Of a stretch of 64,000 bases of DNA, positions 1 through 9,426 are shown in pieces. Below the pieces are notes generated by a model. The model made no database searches. It was not told where the DNA came from and saw only the letters and a program-made list of their open reading frames with translations. Source of the DNA: Spirochaetaceae bacterium (GTDB taxonomy: Bacteria; Spirochaetota; Spirochaetia; Treponematales; Rectinemataceae). Within the stretch, counting starts at the first letter, position 1. Each line of letters opens with the position of its first letter. Location: positions 124,001-188,000 of the forward strand of contig JANYKC010000004.1 in NCBI GenBank assembly GCA_025358255.1, given 5' to 3'. Made by a program: the position numbers and the translations under genes.

Positions 1-135
1 TGATCTCACGGGGGCCTGCGCCGATCCGTAGGGGGCTCTGGCCACTCGCCTCGTCATCATTTTCCGTTTTCAAGAAATCCATTTCGTTTTCAGGATAAAT
101 TGCTCATGGGTTTTGTCAAGGAAATTCTGTTTCTC

Positions 136-669
136 TCAGGATGGCGGCATAAAAAGATCGACCCAAGGGCGGGAAGCCGTGAACCGAAGGGCGAGGAAAA
201 GGAAGAGCAGGGCAAGGGCTACCGAAGAGGCCACGAAAAACGCGCCGGCCTTCCGCTCAGAGAGCCTGTCCTCGAGCTTGGCCACGAAGAAACTCGTGAC
301 CAGGACGACGGAGTTGGCCCAGATGATCTCGGCGGCCTCATTCGGCATGCGGCCCACGATGGCCGGCGCAAGGTACCACAGCAGGGTGAAAACCCATGGC
401 GCCATCACGGCGCCGAAAAGGCGGCTCGAGGCAAAGGTCCCGAAGTGGAGGGGCCGGAGGAAGGCCTGCTCGCCGGTGGCGATGAGGATCCAGGCGAAAA
501 AGCCAATCTTCATGTGCTGGAAGACGGACTCGTCAATGCCGCTGAAGACCGCGGTGAAGGGGCTCGGGAAAAGGCCGTAGGCAAAATGGAAAAGGACATA
601 GGCAAGCTGGAAAGCGACCACACGCAGGATGACGCTTCGCGCGGAAGCAGGTACGGCTCGTTCATCCAT
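136..669 (-). CDS. Multi-pass membrane protein of unknown function
   Basis: A 177-residue protein with about five hydrophobic segments (roughly residues 12-35, 55-68, 85-105, 113-130 and 140-165) and few charged loops, so an integral inner-membrane protein. It resembles small DUF6512-type membrane proteins in general layout, but I recognise no catalytic motif. The start at 669 is supported by an AAGGAGG ribosome site about 7 bases upstream. It is transcribed divergently from the DinB-like gene. Function is unknown. Confidence 0.7.
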   Translation of the reverse strand: MDERAVPASARSVILRVVAFQLAYVLFHFAYGLFPSPFTAVFSGIDESVFQHMKIGFFAWILIATGEQAFLRPLHFGTFASSRLFGAVMAPWVFTLLWYLAPAIVGRMPNEAAEIIWANSVVLVTSFFVAKLEDRLSERKAGAFFVASSVALALLFLFLALRFTASRPWVDLFMPPS

Positions 670-795
670 GGCTATCCTCCTTGGGGAAGGATGGCCTCGA
701 CGCGTGGCCGGCGCAAGGTGGCGATGGCAAGGAGGGCGATTTGCATCGGCGCAGCGGCATTCCTATACTTTCGGAAGGGACACAGCGGAGGACAC

Positions 796-1317
796 ATGAA
801 GGACATCATCGTCGGGCTCGCGGACTACAACATGAACGCCGGCAGGAGGATGCTGGGCATCCTTGAAGGGGCCACGGATGCCGTCCTTTCCAAGGAGATG
901 GGCAGCTACTACAAGACCATCATGGGCACGGTGGACCACATCTTCACCGCCGAGCTTTTCTGGCTCAGGAAATTCGATGGCTTCTTTCCCAGCCCTTGCC
1001 TGCGAAAAAGCTGGCTCGTCAACGCGGACATGGACGAGGCCAAGAACCGCGCGAAGGCGGGCAGCAAGATGCTCTTCTCACTCCTGCGCGACGCCGACAA
1101 CCTCCTGTTCAATTTCGCCTCCGAAGTGGACGAGGACGACCTTGGCGCGCGGGTGAAGTACAAGAACCTACAGGGCGAGGAGCACCAGAGGAAGTACTGG
1201 AACCTCATCGTCCACATCCTGAACCACGGCACCCACCATCGCGGCGAGATCTCTGCCATGCTCGACATGCAGGGCATCGCCAACGACTGGTCGGGCTTCA
1301 ACCTCTACACGAAATAA
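796..1317 (+). CDS. DinB-like four-helix metalloprotein
   Basis: A 173-residue protein of the DinB/YfiT four-helix-bundle superfamily. It has the family's spaced histidines: one in a GTVDHIF segment near residue 45 and the HILNHGTHHRGEI segment near residue 142, which together would form the metal-binding triad. The family covers thiol transferases and damage-inducible proteins of mostly unknown substrate. The open frame runs on upstream to about base 100, but the ATG at 796 is preceded by GGAGGA at a good distance and begins the family homology, so I place the start there. It ends just before the convergent lipoprotein gene. Confidence 0.85.
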   Translation: MKDIIVGLADYNMNAGRRMLGILEGATDAVLSKEMGSYYKTIMGTVDHIFTAELFWLRKFDGFFPSPCLRKSWLVNADMDEAKNRAKAGSKMLFSLLRDADNLLFNFASEVDEDDLGARVKYKNLQGEEHQRKYWNLIVHILNHGTHHRGEISAMLDMQGIANDWSGFNLYTK

Positions 1318-1335
1318 CCCCGCCGCGGTTGTCCC

Positions 1336-3063
1336 CTAATAGAGGACGCCGATCCCGAGGCCTCCGCCGAAATAGAAGTTGCCCTCGCTCGCCCATTCTC
1401 CCGACCCGTAGAAGGAAAATACGGTCGGGGAGTGCGGCTTGTACCAATGGAGCTCCGCGCCGATGGAGAGGGGCAGGCCGAAGGCGAATCCCTCATTGAA
1501 TGGAGTCGTCCTTCCCGCGGCCGAGAGTGAAAGGGTGGCTTGGCCGCGCAGGAAGTCGGGCAGGGGAAATTCGATGCCGGAGCGCAGGTAGGACCACAGG
1601 TAAAAGCCGGGAACCGCTGGATCGGCGCCGTAATTCGGGTAGTAGCCGGAAGCCGCGAGCTGGAGCGAGGCGTAGACCCTGGCCAGTCCGGAATCCGACT
1701 CGACCACGAGGCCGGCGTTGACGCCGGGAAAGCGCGCAGGCCCGTCCCAGGAGGCCGGCGCCTCGACGGCGAAGAAGCTGCCGAACGAGCCCCCCATGAG
1801 CAGGGCAAGGCCAAAGGTATCGTCCGCATGGAGACTGGTCTTCACGGAAACCGCGATCGACCAGGAATCGGGCGAGGTGGCGTAATTGTAGCCTGGATAG
1901 AATACCCCCATCGCGGAAGCGCTGATCTCCGTCGCATTGCCCGGTAGGCCGAAGCGTATGCCAGTGAAGCCGGGAAGCCGCGCGGCCAGGGCGGCGGAGC
2001 GATCGAGCACGGCATACATCCCGAGGGTAGCCTCTGCGCGGGAGGCGGGGAGGATGCGCGCGTCAGGAGCGTAGACGCTTCCGGAAAAGCCGCCGGCCAG
2101 GGATGAATAGCTCGTCGACACGTGGTTGTCGCTCAGCTTGACGAAACCCTGTGCCTCGAGGCGCGAACCGGCGAAACTCGTGGCGGATACGACCATCCGG
2201 TACTCGCCCGCCGGAAGTGCCTGGCCATCGCGGCCGCGGCCATTCCAGGGAACAACGGTCCGTGGACCCCAGATGCGCAGGTTCCCTTTTTCAAGGACGA
2301 CCCTGCCTGTGCGATCGCGCAGCTCGATGCTGGCAGTGCCCGGCGCAGATGCGGTGAAGCTGATTTCGGTTTCGCCCAACCGCGCCGGGGAAGAGGGATC
2401 GAAACTTCCCGGCGTCGCCGTCACCGCGCCAAGGCTGAAGGGAGCCGGGCTCATGTCCACCTCGAGGGTGGTGAGCCGCAGGATATCGATGGAAAACGCC
2501 TTGGTCCAAGGCAGATAGCCAAAAGCCTCGACCCTCACGGAATGGAGGCCCTTCCCCAGGGCCACTCCGCCTGCGCTCCCGATCGGGCCGGCGGCCCCGA
2601 GGCCGGCGGCCCCGGGGCCGGCCGCGCCGGAGGGGCCGCTCATCTGGAGCTGTCCGTCTATGAAAACGCGTGCGCCATCGGGCAGGCCGCCCAGGCTGAG
2701 ATGGCCCGAGGTCGCCGCGCGTATCGCGTCCGCCAGGAAACGGACGGCCAGGTCATTGGCGGAGAGGCCGGGCGCAGTGGACGGCGAGACCGGCTGCGGG
2801 GACGGCGAAGGAGGTGGAGGGGTCGATGCCGGTGGCCGGCCAGGGCTGGTCGGGACACTGGGCGAAGCCGCCGCGGCGGCGCGCCTTTTTTCCTCCGTGC
2901 GGCGCTTGGCCTCCTCCGCTGCAGCGGCGTCGCTGGATACCGAACTTCTGTAGAGGTTTCCCTTGGTGGTGGAGCAGGAGGCGGAAAGGAAGGCACTGGC
3001 CATGAGGACGGCGCCAAGGCCGATCGCTGCCAGGAAAGGCCGCAGCCTCATTGGTATCATCAT
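1336..3063 (-). CDS. Large lipoprotein with PEGA-like and FlgD-Ig-like domains
   Basis: About 575 residues. The N terminus has basic residues, a hydrophobic stretch and a lipobox ending SAFLSASC, so it should be lipidated and exported. After a Pro/Ser-rich linker comes a PEGA-like domain (about residues 120-195; ARVFIDGQLQ core) interrupted by a Gly/Ala/Pro-rich insertion. Then follows a FlgD-Ig-like fold (about 220-305; FTASAPGTASIELRDR and PAGEYRMVVSA segments). The C-terminal 270 residues are rich in alternating aromatic strands and may be an outer-membrane barrel. I start at the ATG pair 3060-3063, with GGAG just upstream; the frame is open to 3105. Envelope role inferred. Confidence 0.75.
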   Translation of the reverse strand: MMIPMRLRPFLAAIGLGAVLMASAFLSASCSTTKGNLYRSSVSSDAAAAEEAKRRTEEKRRAAAAASPSVPTSPGRPPASTPPPPSPSPQPVSPSTAPGLSANDLAVRFLADAIRAATSGHLSLGGLPDGARVFIDGQLQMSGPSGAAGPGAAGLGAAGPIGSAGGVALGKGLHSVRVEAFGYLPWTKAFSIDILRLTTLEVDMSPAPFSLGAVTATPGSFDPSSPARLGETEISFTASAPGTASIELRDRTGRVVLEKGNLRIWGPRTVVPWNGRGRDGQALPAGEYRMVVSATSFAGSRLEAQGFVKLSDNHVSTSYSSLAGGFSGSVYAPDARILPASRAEATLGMYAVLDRSAALAARLPGFTGIRFGLPGNATEISASAMGVFYPGYNYATSPDSWSIAVSVKTSLHADDTFGLALLMGGSFGSFFAVEAPASWDGPARFPGVNAGLVVESDSGLARVYASLQLAASGYYPNYGADPAVPGFYLWSYLRSGIEFPLPDFLRGQATLSLSAAGRTTPFNEGFAFGLPLSIGAELHWYKPHSPTVFSFYGSGEWASEGNFYFGGGLGIGVLY

Positions 3064-3108
3064 GGACTCCAGTCTAGCGCGGCCGCCTCGGCAATCACCG
3101 ATCAAGGC

Positions 3109-3945
3109 CTATTTCAGGCTGATGAGGATGACGCCCAGGACAGCCAGGACAAGGCCGGCGATGCGCGGCGGTGGCAGGCGTTCGCGCAGTACGATGCGTC
3201 CAAGGATGACCGTCGGCGCCGGATAGAGGGAGGTGACGATCGAGACCAGGGAGAGGAGGCCGCTGCGGCTGGCGAGGAGGAAAAAGACATTGGCCCCCAT
3301 GTCCGAAAAACCCGCGGCCAGGGTGACGCCCCAGGAGCCTTTCGCGATCAGGGGCCGCTCCCGGCGGGCGATGAGGATGGCGAGCACGATGGCCAGGGAG
3401 GTGCCGCGGGAGACGATGAGGGGCCAGAGTCCCGAGGCATGGCTCGTCCTCGACAAGGCGATGTAGAACGTGCCAAAGCCGATCCCGGCAAGGCATCCCT
3501 GGATCAGGGCGGAGCGCACCGAGGGGCGGCCCTTTCCACCTCCGCCCGAGGAAAGGAGGATGACCGCGGGGAGGCAGAGAAGGGCTCCGGCTATCGCCAG
3601 GGTGGAGGGCCTTTCCCCGAGGGCCATGCCAAAGGCCATGGGGAGGAGGGCGCTGACCAGCGCCGATGCCGGGGATACGACGGCCACGAGGCTCGTGGCG
3701 ATGCCCCGATAGAGCATGAAGAGCCCAAGCGAGCCGCACAGGCCGGCGACAAAGCCCCAGAAGACATCGCCTGGGCCTGGGAGCCCTGGCCAAAATGCCA
3801 GCAGCGCCAGGCCTGCGAGGACAATGCCCGCAAGCTGGGAAAAGACGAGTACGCAGAGGGTGGAATTCCTCCTCGACGCATAGCCTCCGGAAAAATCGGC
3901 CGCGCCGTAGAGAAGGGCGGATACGAGGGCGAGGATGAGTGGCAT
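3109..3945 (-). CDS. EamA/DMT-family exporter
   Basis: A 278-residue polytopic protein with ten predicted transmembrane helices in two repeated EamA halves, the usual size for the drug/metabolite transporter superfamily. The second half carries the characteristic SLVSIVTSLYPAPTVILGRI and RIAGLVLAVLGVILISL segments. These proteins typically export amino acids, nucleosides or other small metabolites; the substrate here cannot be told. The open frame extends upstream to 4143, but hydrophobic family-like sequence begins at MPLILALVSALLYG, so I place the start at 3945. It lies head-to-head with hslO. Confidence 0.88.
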   Translation of the reverse strand: MPLILALVSALLYGAADFSGGYASRRNSTLCVLVFSQLAGIVLAGLALLAFWPGLPGPGDVFWGFVAGLCGSLGLFMLYRGIATSLVAVVSPASALVSALLPMAFGMALGERPSTLAIAGALLCLPAVILLSSGGGGKGRPSVRSALIQGCLAGIGFGTFYIALSRTSHASGLWPLIVSRGTSLAIVLAILIARRERPLIAKGSWGVTLAAGFSDMGANVFFLLASRSGLLSLVSIVTSLYPAPTVILGRIVLRERLPPPRIAGLVLAVLGVILISLK

Positions 3946-4072
3946 GGAGAACAGAGTCTCGCATGGGCAGCCACATGCCTTCAAGCGAGCGCGCGGCGGC
4001 CCGCGTGAGGCCAGGGAAGGAAAGGCGGGTGGGTTCCTTGACCAAGGCCGCCCGCGGCCGTACCTTCTGGTG

Positions 4073-5104
4073 ATGGTACCCGTGGAAATCACCGACCCCG
4101 TCCTCCTTGACCACCTTGCTTCCTTGGGCCCGGACGGCATCACGGTCTTTTCCCTCGGAGGCGAGGACGGACCCAGGGGCGGGGACGTCCGGGGAGCCCT
4201 CCTTCACGGGACGGCGCTTGTGGCTCGCGCCCGCTGCCAGCATGGCCTCGGCCTCGTGGAGGCCCTGGTCCTCGGGCAGGCCTACCTGGCGGCCCTCCTC
4301 GTCGCCTCGACCCTGAAGGGCAGGGACAGGACGGTCATCCGCCTGGACTGCTCGGGCAGCGTACGCGGCTTTTCGGTGGAGGGCATGGCCGTCGACGGCG
4401 ACCCGGAGGCCATTGGGGAGCCAGTGGCAGGAAAGGCCGAAGGCCGCCGCCGCAACGCAGTCAGGGGTTACCTTTTCCAGGATCCCATCCCGATGGAAGC
4501 CGAGCTTGAGTCCTTCGACCTCGCGCCTCTCGTGGGGACAGGCAGCCTCACCGTGACGCGTTTCATCGCGGGAGCTCCACGCCCCTTCACGGGAGCGGTG
4601 AGCCTCAGGAGCGGCCGGCTTGCGGAGGACCTCGCCGCCTACTACCTCGAATCGGAGCAGAAGAGGACCGCCTTCAAGCTCTCCCTCGTGTTCGACCGGG
4701 AAGGGCGGGTCTCCGGCGCAGGGGGCCTCTTCCTGCAGGCCCTTCCCGGCGCCCGCGAGGACTTCGTCTCCCTCGCCGAGGCGGCCCTCCTAGGCCTGCC
4801 CTCGATCGGCGCCTGGTTCGCCGCAGGGAAGACGGCCGAGGCCCTCCTGGGCTCGGCCTTCACCGGAGAGGGGCTGCGGATCCTTGCCACTGAGGGGGCG
4901 GACTTCGCCTGCTCCTGTTCCCGCGGGCGCTTCGCGTCCTTCCTCTCGTCCGCGAACGACGAGCTCCTGCGCGACCTCGCCACGGAAGGACCCTGGCCGG
5001 TGGAGACGGCCTGCCACAACTGCTCGAGCACCTATGGCTTCCCGCGCCAGGAACTGGAGGCCATGGCCCAGGCAAGGGGCATCAAGCTCCGGCAAGACGG
5101 CTGA
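4073..5104 (+). CDS. hslO: Redox-regulated chaperone Hsp33
   Basis: A 343-residue cytosolic holdase chaperone activated by oxidation. The redox zinc centre is intact: C280-x-C282 (FACSCSRG) and C314-x-x-C317 (CHNC), with the usual spacing of about 31 residues between pairs. The N-terminal domain shows Hsp33 features such as the GRDRTVIRLDCSGSVRG strand and the RSGRLAEDLAAYYLESEQ helix. It is somewhat longer than the usual 290-300 residues. The start is uncertain because the frame is open upstream to 3935 and no strong ribosome site is visible; MVPVEITDP at 4073 is the best fit. The stop is one base from the next gene, suggesting coupling. Confidence 0.92.
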   Translation: MVPVEITDPVLLDHLASLGPDGITVFSLGGEDGPRGGDVRGALLHGTALVARARCQHGLGLVEALVLGQAYLAALLVASTLKGRDRTVIRLDCSGSVRGFSVEGMAVDGDPEAIGEPVAGKAEGRRRNAVRGYLFQDPIPMEAELESFDLAPLVGTGSLTVTRFIAGAPRPFTGAVSLRSGRLAEDLAAYYLESEQKRTAFKLSLVFDREGRVSGAGGLFLQALPGAREDFVSLAEAALLGLPSIGAWFAAGKTAEALLGSAFTGEGLRILATEGADFACSCSRGRFASFLSSANDELLRDLATEGPWPVETACHNCSSTYGFPRQELEAMAQARGIKLRQDG

Positions 5105-5105
5105 A

Positions 5106-6302
5106 ATGTCCAACTATGAGCTTTCTGTCATGGACCGCATGGCGGACGTGGACAGGAACGAGTGGGATGCCCTGGCCGGCGATGGCGCCGGGGGCGATGC
5201 CTCCCCCTTCCTCGGCTGGGGCTTCCTTGCCCTCCTCGAGGAGTCGCTCTCCATTTGCCCGCAGACGGGCTGGACCCCTGCGCACTTCCTCCTGCGCCAC
5301 AACGGTGTCCTCGTCGCAGCCGCCCCCTTCTACGTCAAGACCCACTCCATGGGCGAGTTCGTCTTCGACATGGAGTTCGCCCAGATCGCGCGGAGATCCG
5401 GGATGGACTGGTACCCCAAGCTGGTGGGCATGGCGCCGGCCACCCCCGTGCCCGCCTGGCGCGTCCTGGTCGCGCCCGGAGAGGACGCCCCGGCGCTCGC
5501 CTCCCTCGTCATCGAAGGCGCGCAGGAGGCCGCGCGCGCGGCCGGGCTCAAGGGCATCCACCTCCTGTGGCCCGACGCGGGGACGGCCCACTCGCTCAGC
5601 GCCGGCGGGAAAGCGGCCTGGGCCGAATGGCAGCACCAGGCCTTCCTGTGGGAGAACCGGGGATGGAAGGACTTCGACGGCTGGCTCTCCTCCTTCTCCA
5701 AGAACATGCGGCGCAACGTGGGACGGGAGCGGAAGTCCGTGCGGGAGGCCGGGATCACCACGAGGATGATCGATGCCGGCGAAGCGGCCGCGACCCCCGG
5801 CCTCCTGGCCCTGTTCGCCGACCTCTATGAATCGCACAACGTCAAGTTCGGGCCTTGGGCCGCGAAATTCCTGACCCGCGAGTTCTTCCTTCGCCTCCCC
5901 GAGTTCATGCCCGACGGCTGGTGCCTGGCGGCGGGCTTTGAGGAGGCCGCTCCCGAGGCCCTCCCCGTCGCGCTCGCCTTCCTCTTCGAAGGCGGCGGCC
6001 GCCTCTACGGCCGCTACTACGGCGCCTCGCGCGAGGTCAGCGGCCTCCACTTCGAGCTCTGCTACTATCGCCCGGTGGAATACGCCATCGAAAAGGGAAT
6101 GTCCGCCTTCGACCCTGGCATGGGAAGCCCGCACAAGGCCCGAAGGGGCTTCACCTCCTTCGCCGTCCCCAGCTTCCATCGACCCTTCGACAAGCCCCTC
6201 CTGGACTTCATGGTGAGGGTCCTGCCCGAGGTCAACGAGGCGGAGAACGCCCAGATCGCGGCCCTCAACGAGGAGCTGCCCTATCGGAAAGATGCCCATT
6301 GA
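5106..6302 (+). CDS. FemAB-like / COG3146 GNAT-fold protein
   Basis: A 398-residue protein of the DUF482 (PF04339, COG3146) FemAB-like GNAT family. Recognisable segments are FLGWGFLALLEESLS near the N terminus, NMRRNVGRERKSVREAG in the middle, and RLYGRYYGASREVSGLHFELCYYRPVEYAIEKG near the C terminus. Members are thought to be acyl or aminoacyl transferases linked to cell-envelope material; the substrate is not established. It starts one base after the hslO stop and is probably co-transcribed. A candidate terminator lies about 200 bases downstream. Confidence 0.85.
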   Translation: MSNYELSVMDRMADVDRNEWDALAGDGAGGDASPFLGWGFLALLEESLSICPQTGWTPAHFLLRHNGVLVAAAPFYVKTHSMGEFVFDMEFAQIARRSGMDWYPKLVGMAPATPVPAWRVLVAPGEDAPALASLVIEGAQEAARAAGLKGIHLLWPDAGTAHSLSAGGKAAWAEWQHQAFLWENRGWKDFDGWLSSFSKNMRRNVGRERKSVREAGITTRMIDAGEAAATPGLLALFADLYESHNVKFGPWAAKFLTREFFLRLPEFMPDGWCLAAGFEEAAPEALPVALAFLFEGGGRLYGRYYGASREVSGLHFELCYYRPVEYAIEKGMSAFDPGMGSPHKARRGFTSFAVPSFHRPFDKPLLDFMVRVLPEVNEAENAQIAALNEELPYRKDAH

Positions 6303-6313
6303 CCGGCAGCCAG

Positions 6314-6357
6314 CGGCACCGTCGCCGAGAGCGGCACCGTCGCCGAGAGCGGCCAGC
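6314..6357. repeat. 18-bp direct repeat
   Basis: Two perfect tandem copies of an 18-bp unit (agcggc-accgtcgccgag) lie just behind the stop codon of the FemAB-like gene. Read in that gene's frame past the TGA, the repeat gives two copies of GTVAES followed by a hydrophobic strand-like stretch. This may be a coding remnant or coincidence. The rest of 6303-6557 holds no gene I can support. Confidence 0.6.
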
Positions 6358-6500
6358 TCAAGGTGATCCTCACGCTGAGGCCCGCGCGAGGGACCACGAC
6401 GGGTGTGGATCGCGAAGGTGGCTTCGGGGGTTGCCGACCTTTCCAACGTGGCCGGGCTGCCTTTCGGGCAGCGAGGTCGCGCCTTCGCTAGCCTGCGGAA

Positions 6501-6538
6501 AGGCCGTCCCGCATCCTCGCGGGACGGCCTTCCTTTTT
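6501..6538 (+). terminator. Rho-independent terminator
   Basis: A perfect 12-bp GC-rich stem (AGGCCGTCCCGC with its complement), a 6-base loop, and a T-rich tail (ttcctttttcc) on the plus strand. It could end the hslO/FemAB transcript. It also lies 20 bases past the end of amtB on the other strand, where the tail is weaker, so it may work both ways. Confidence 0.85.
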
Positions 6539-6557
6539 CCTGGAGCCCGCGGGTTTC

Positions 6558-7805
6558 CTAGAACACGTAGGCTTCCTCGCCGTGCTCGGAACCGTCGAGG
6601 CCGACGATCTCCTGCTTCTCCGAGACACGGACCTTCGTGACCCTGTTGATGAGCCACAGCATGAGGATGGTGAAGCCAAAGGCATAGGCCGCCGTGCCTA
6701 CAGCCGCGACCGCCTGCTTGAAGAGGAGGTCGGCGCGTCCGTCAACGAGACCAGAGGCCAGGGCCGAGGGGTCGCGTCCCGGGATCGTCATGGCGACGGT
6801 GCCGAACACCCCGAGGAGGACCGTGCCCAGGAAGCCGCCGACGCCGTGGACGCCGAAGACGTCCAGGGCGTCATCCAGGCCCGCCTTGTTCTTGAGGTGG
6901 ACGGCGAGGTAGCAGGCGCATGAGGCGAGGACCCCGATGATGACCGCCGACTGCGTGGAGACGAAGCCCGCACAGGGCGTGATCGTCGCGAGCCCCGCGA
7001 CCGAACCGGTGAGGAAGCCCAGGAATTTGGGCTTGCGCGTGAAGATCCAGTCGAGGAGGAGCCAGGTGGGACCGGCGAAGGAGGCCGCGACGTCGGTGTT
7101 GAGGAAGGCCAGGGCCGTGATGCGGTCCACGCCGAACTCGCTGCCCGCGTTGAAGCCGTACCAGCCGAACCAGAGGATGGCGGTGCCGAGGGCCACGAGG
7201 GGAAGGCTGTGGAGGCCCTTGTCCTCCACCTTGCGCTTGCCCACATAGACGACGCTCGCGAAGGCCGCGAAACCGGCGGAGATGTGGACCACGATGCCGC
7301 CCGCGAAATCCTTGACTCCCCAGGCCGCCAGGAGGCCGCCGCCCCAGACCATGTGGACGAGGGGGAAGTAGACGAGGATGAGCCAGGCCACCAGAAAAAG
7401 CAGATAGGCGGGGAAGCGGACGCGGTTGGCGAAGGCGCCCGTGATGAGGGCGGGCGTGATGATGGCGAACATCATCTGGTAGGCCACGAAGACCATGATG
7501 GGAACGCTCGGGTTGGCGGGGCTCGGCGCCATGAGGTCGACGCCTCGGAAGAAGGCCATGCCGAAGTTGCCCAGGATGCCGGCGAAGTCGCCGTTCCCGA
7601 GGCTCCCGGAGAAGCACAGCGAGTAGCCGAAAAGGAACCAGATGATCGTCGTGATGCCGAGGGAGATGAAACTCTGGAACATGATGGTGAGGACGTTCTT
7701 GCGGCCCACAAGGCCACCGTAGAAAAAGGCGAGGCCCGGCGTCATGAACATGACGAGGGCGGTCGCGACGAGCATGAAGCCGGTGCTTCCTGTATCGATA
7801 GGCAT
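6558..7805 (-). CDS. amtB: Ammonium transporter AmtB/Amt
   Basis: A 415-residue ammonium channel with eleven predicted membrane helices. Family signatures are clear: MTPGLAFFYGGLVGRKNVL in helix 1, the DFAGGIVVHISAGFAAFASV segment, the FNAGSEFG loop, and DALDVFGVHGVGGFLGTVLLG with the pore histidines. The C terminus ends with the usual EIVGLDGSEHGEEAYVF tail that contacts GlnK in the family. The start at 7805 is fixed by an AAAGGAGT ribosome site 8 bases upstream; the longer frame to 7901 is spurious. No glnK/glnB lies beside it, which is unusual for amtB. Confidence 0.96.
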   Translation of the reverse strand: MPIDTGSTGFMLVATALVMFMTPGLAFFYGGLVGRKNVLTIMFQSFISLGITTIIWFLFGYSLCFSGSLGNGDFAGILGNFGMAFFRGVDLMAPSPANPSVPIMVFVAYQMMFAIITPALITGAFANRVRFPAYLLFLVAWLILVYFPLVHMVWGGGLLAAWGVKDFAGGIVVHISAGFAAFASVVYVGKRKVEDKGLHSLPLVALGTAILWFGWYGFNAGSEFGVDRITALAFLNTDVAASFAGPTWLLLDWIFTRKPKFLGFLTGSVAGLATITPCAGFVSTQSAVIIGVLASCACYLAVHLKNKAGLDDALDVFGVHGVGGFLGTVLLGVFGTVAMTIPGRDPSALASGLVDGRADLLFKQAVAAVGTAAYAFGFTILMLWLINRVTKVRVSEKQEIVGLDGSEHGEEAYVF

Positions 7806-7849
7806 TGGTATTACTCCTTTTTGGCGCGTGGGGAAGTCGAAGGTTGGGA

Positions 7850-8290
7850 TCACGCGCGGTGGGGAGGGGCGCGGGGAGAGGCTACGCGGCCGGGCGGCCA
7901 TTCGAGGCCGGGAAGGACCGAGGCGAAGGAAAAAAGCCTGGCGGGCGAGGCCGAAGGCGGCACGGTGGCGGTGCCTTCGTTCGCCGCGGCCGCCACCTGG
8001 AAAACCGCCGGCGACAGGGAGGCGCCGTCCATGTCCCCGGTGGGGCGGCGGAGGTCCGGGCCGCTCGCCGCCTGGGAGGGGATGCGGGCCAAGGCGGAGG
8101 CGATCTGCGCGGCTAGGCGCTGGCCGCCAAAATCGATGAAAAGCGAGGGAAGGAACGCGGCCGCGATGAGGACGAGGAGGAACAGCGGACCCGTGCGCGC
8201 GTCGCCATCCTGGCGTCCGGGCTCCGCGCCTCCAGGGCGGGCTGGAGCCCGGGTCCCGGCCCTCCCCCTCCCGTCCTTCACCGCGCCCAT
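7850..8290 (-). CDS. Hypothetical small single-pass membrane protein
   Basis: A possible 146-residue protein starting 12 bases after the lipid kinase stop. It has one clear hydrophobic segment (GPLFLLVLIAAAFLPSLF, about residues 34-52) flanked by Pro/Ala/Arg-rich, low-complexity sequence. I recognise no family. The hydrophobic stretch and its position in the kinase operon argue for a real gene, but the arginine- and proline-rich ends look like chance translation of GC-rich DNA. Treat as tentative. Confidence 0.35.
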   Translation of the reverse strand: MGAVKDGRGRAGTRAPARPGGAEPGRQDGDARTGPLFLLVLIAAAFLPSLFIDFGGQRLAAQIASALARIPSQAASGPDLRRPTGDMDGASLSPAVFQVAAAANEGTATVPPSASPARLFSFASVLPGLEWPPGRVASPRAPPHRA

Positions 8291-8301
8291 AGCGGCATCG
8301 C

Positions 8302-9420
8302 CTAACGCGAGCCTTCCGCCGCTTCGATGACGCGGTAGAAGGGCTCGGTCACCTCCATCACCAGGGGGAAGTCCGCGGCGTCGAGCCTGCTCACCTCGCC
8401 GTCGCGCTGGAGGAGTATGGCTTTGGGGTGCTCGATGACCATGCGCTTCGCGTTGAAGAACTGGACCACTGTGTCGAGCCCGCGATGCTTGCCCGTCGAG
8501 ATGCGCTCCTTGAACTCGAGTTTCTTGAGGAGCGGTATCTGGAAAACCCCGCAGACATTGTCGTCGTCAGGGAGGATGGGCTGGTTGGCGCCGTAGGTCC
8601 GCCGCCCGGAGGCGCCCATGGCAAGGAGGAGGAGCTCGCGGTCGATCGCGCCCGTCTCCCTTCCCGCCGCGTCATAGCCCCTGACATGGAAGACCGAGGT
8701 CGGCCAAATCCTATCGTAGAAGATGGCGCTGAAGTCCACCCAGAGCTTGTAGCTGTTGCCCGGGAAGAATGACTTGAGCCTGTTCGTCATCTGGCTGACA
8801 AAGGCATCGAGGCCGATGCTCGCGATGTTGAAGGAAAGCAGCGCCGCCTTGCCGCCCGCGGGGTTGGGGACCACTCGGAGCGCCGACCGCGGCCGCGCCT
8901 CGACGGGACCGAGGAGGCGGCCGAGGCAGGCCATGAGGTCGCGCCCTTCGGAGCCGTCGTTGCCCGTGCCGAAGGGAAGGCGAAGGATGCAGAGGCGGTC
9001 CGCCTCGGCCGGCGGAAGCTCCGCGAGGATGCAGGCGACCTCCAACGAGGTGCCGTCGCCGCCGGCGGTCAGGATGAGACGTCGCAGGCCTGGCGCATCC
9101 GAGCGTGCGGCAAGGGCGATGCCGCGGGCAATGTCGGAGGCATGTCCCGAGCGCTCGGTGAGGTGGAGACGAACCGTGACCGGAAAGCTCCGGAGGGGCA
9201 GGTCCGCCGCCATCGTCTCCAGCCTTGCCAGCTCGGCGAAGCGCTTCTTCGCGAAGGCGGGCCGGGTAAAGCCGCCGGCCCTCGGGTTGGCGACGATCTC
9301 GACGATCAGGGATTCGCCGGGGAAGGCAGGACTATGGGCTAGGATGCGATCCAGGGCGGAGCGGAGCTCTTCGGGTTTCATGGTTCGAGGAGTGTACCCT
9401 TGCCCTTCATTCCTGTCCAT
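8302..9420 (-). CDS. Diacylglycerol/sphingosine kinase-family lipid kinase
   Basis: A 372-residue lipid kinase with the DAGK catalytic motif LILTAGGDGTSLEVA near residue 115 and the family's GTGND sequence (LPFGTGNDGSEGRD). The N-terminal IVEIVANPRAGG is the nucleotide-binding strand-loop. It should phosphorylate a lipid with ATP at the inner face of the membrane. This start lies 6 bases after the cyclase stop, suggesting coupling; an alternative ATG is at 9381. A second, more ordinary member of the family lies at 16.7 kb. Confidence 0.85.
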   Translation of the reverse strand: MDRNEGQGYTPRTMKPEELRSALDRILAHSPAFPGESLIVEIVANPRAGGFTRPAFAKKRFAELARLETMAADLPLRSFPVTVRLHLTERSGHASDIARGIALAARSDAPGLRRLILTAGGDGTSLEVACILAELPPAEADRLCILRLPFGTGNDGSEGRDLMACLGRLLGPVEARPRSALRVVPNPAGGKAALLSFNIASIGLDAFVSQMTNRLKSFFPGNSYKLWVDFSAIFYDRIWPTSVFHVRGYDAAGRETGAIDRELLLLAMGASGRRTYGANQPILPDDDNVCGVFQIPLLKKLEFKERISTGKHRGLDTVVQFFNAKRMVIEHPKAILLQRDGEVSRLDAADFPLVMEVTEPFYRVIEAAEGSR

Positions 9421-9426
9421 CTCGTT

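Noticed and set aside
2122..4008. 628-codon plus-strand frame across the lipoprotein and EamA genes
   Set aside because: Highly charged, repetitive composition and no family features, while the opposite strand encodes a signal peptide and ten membrane helices.
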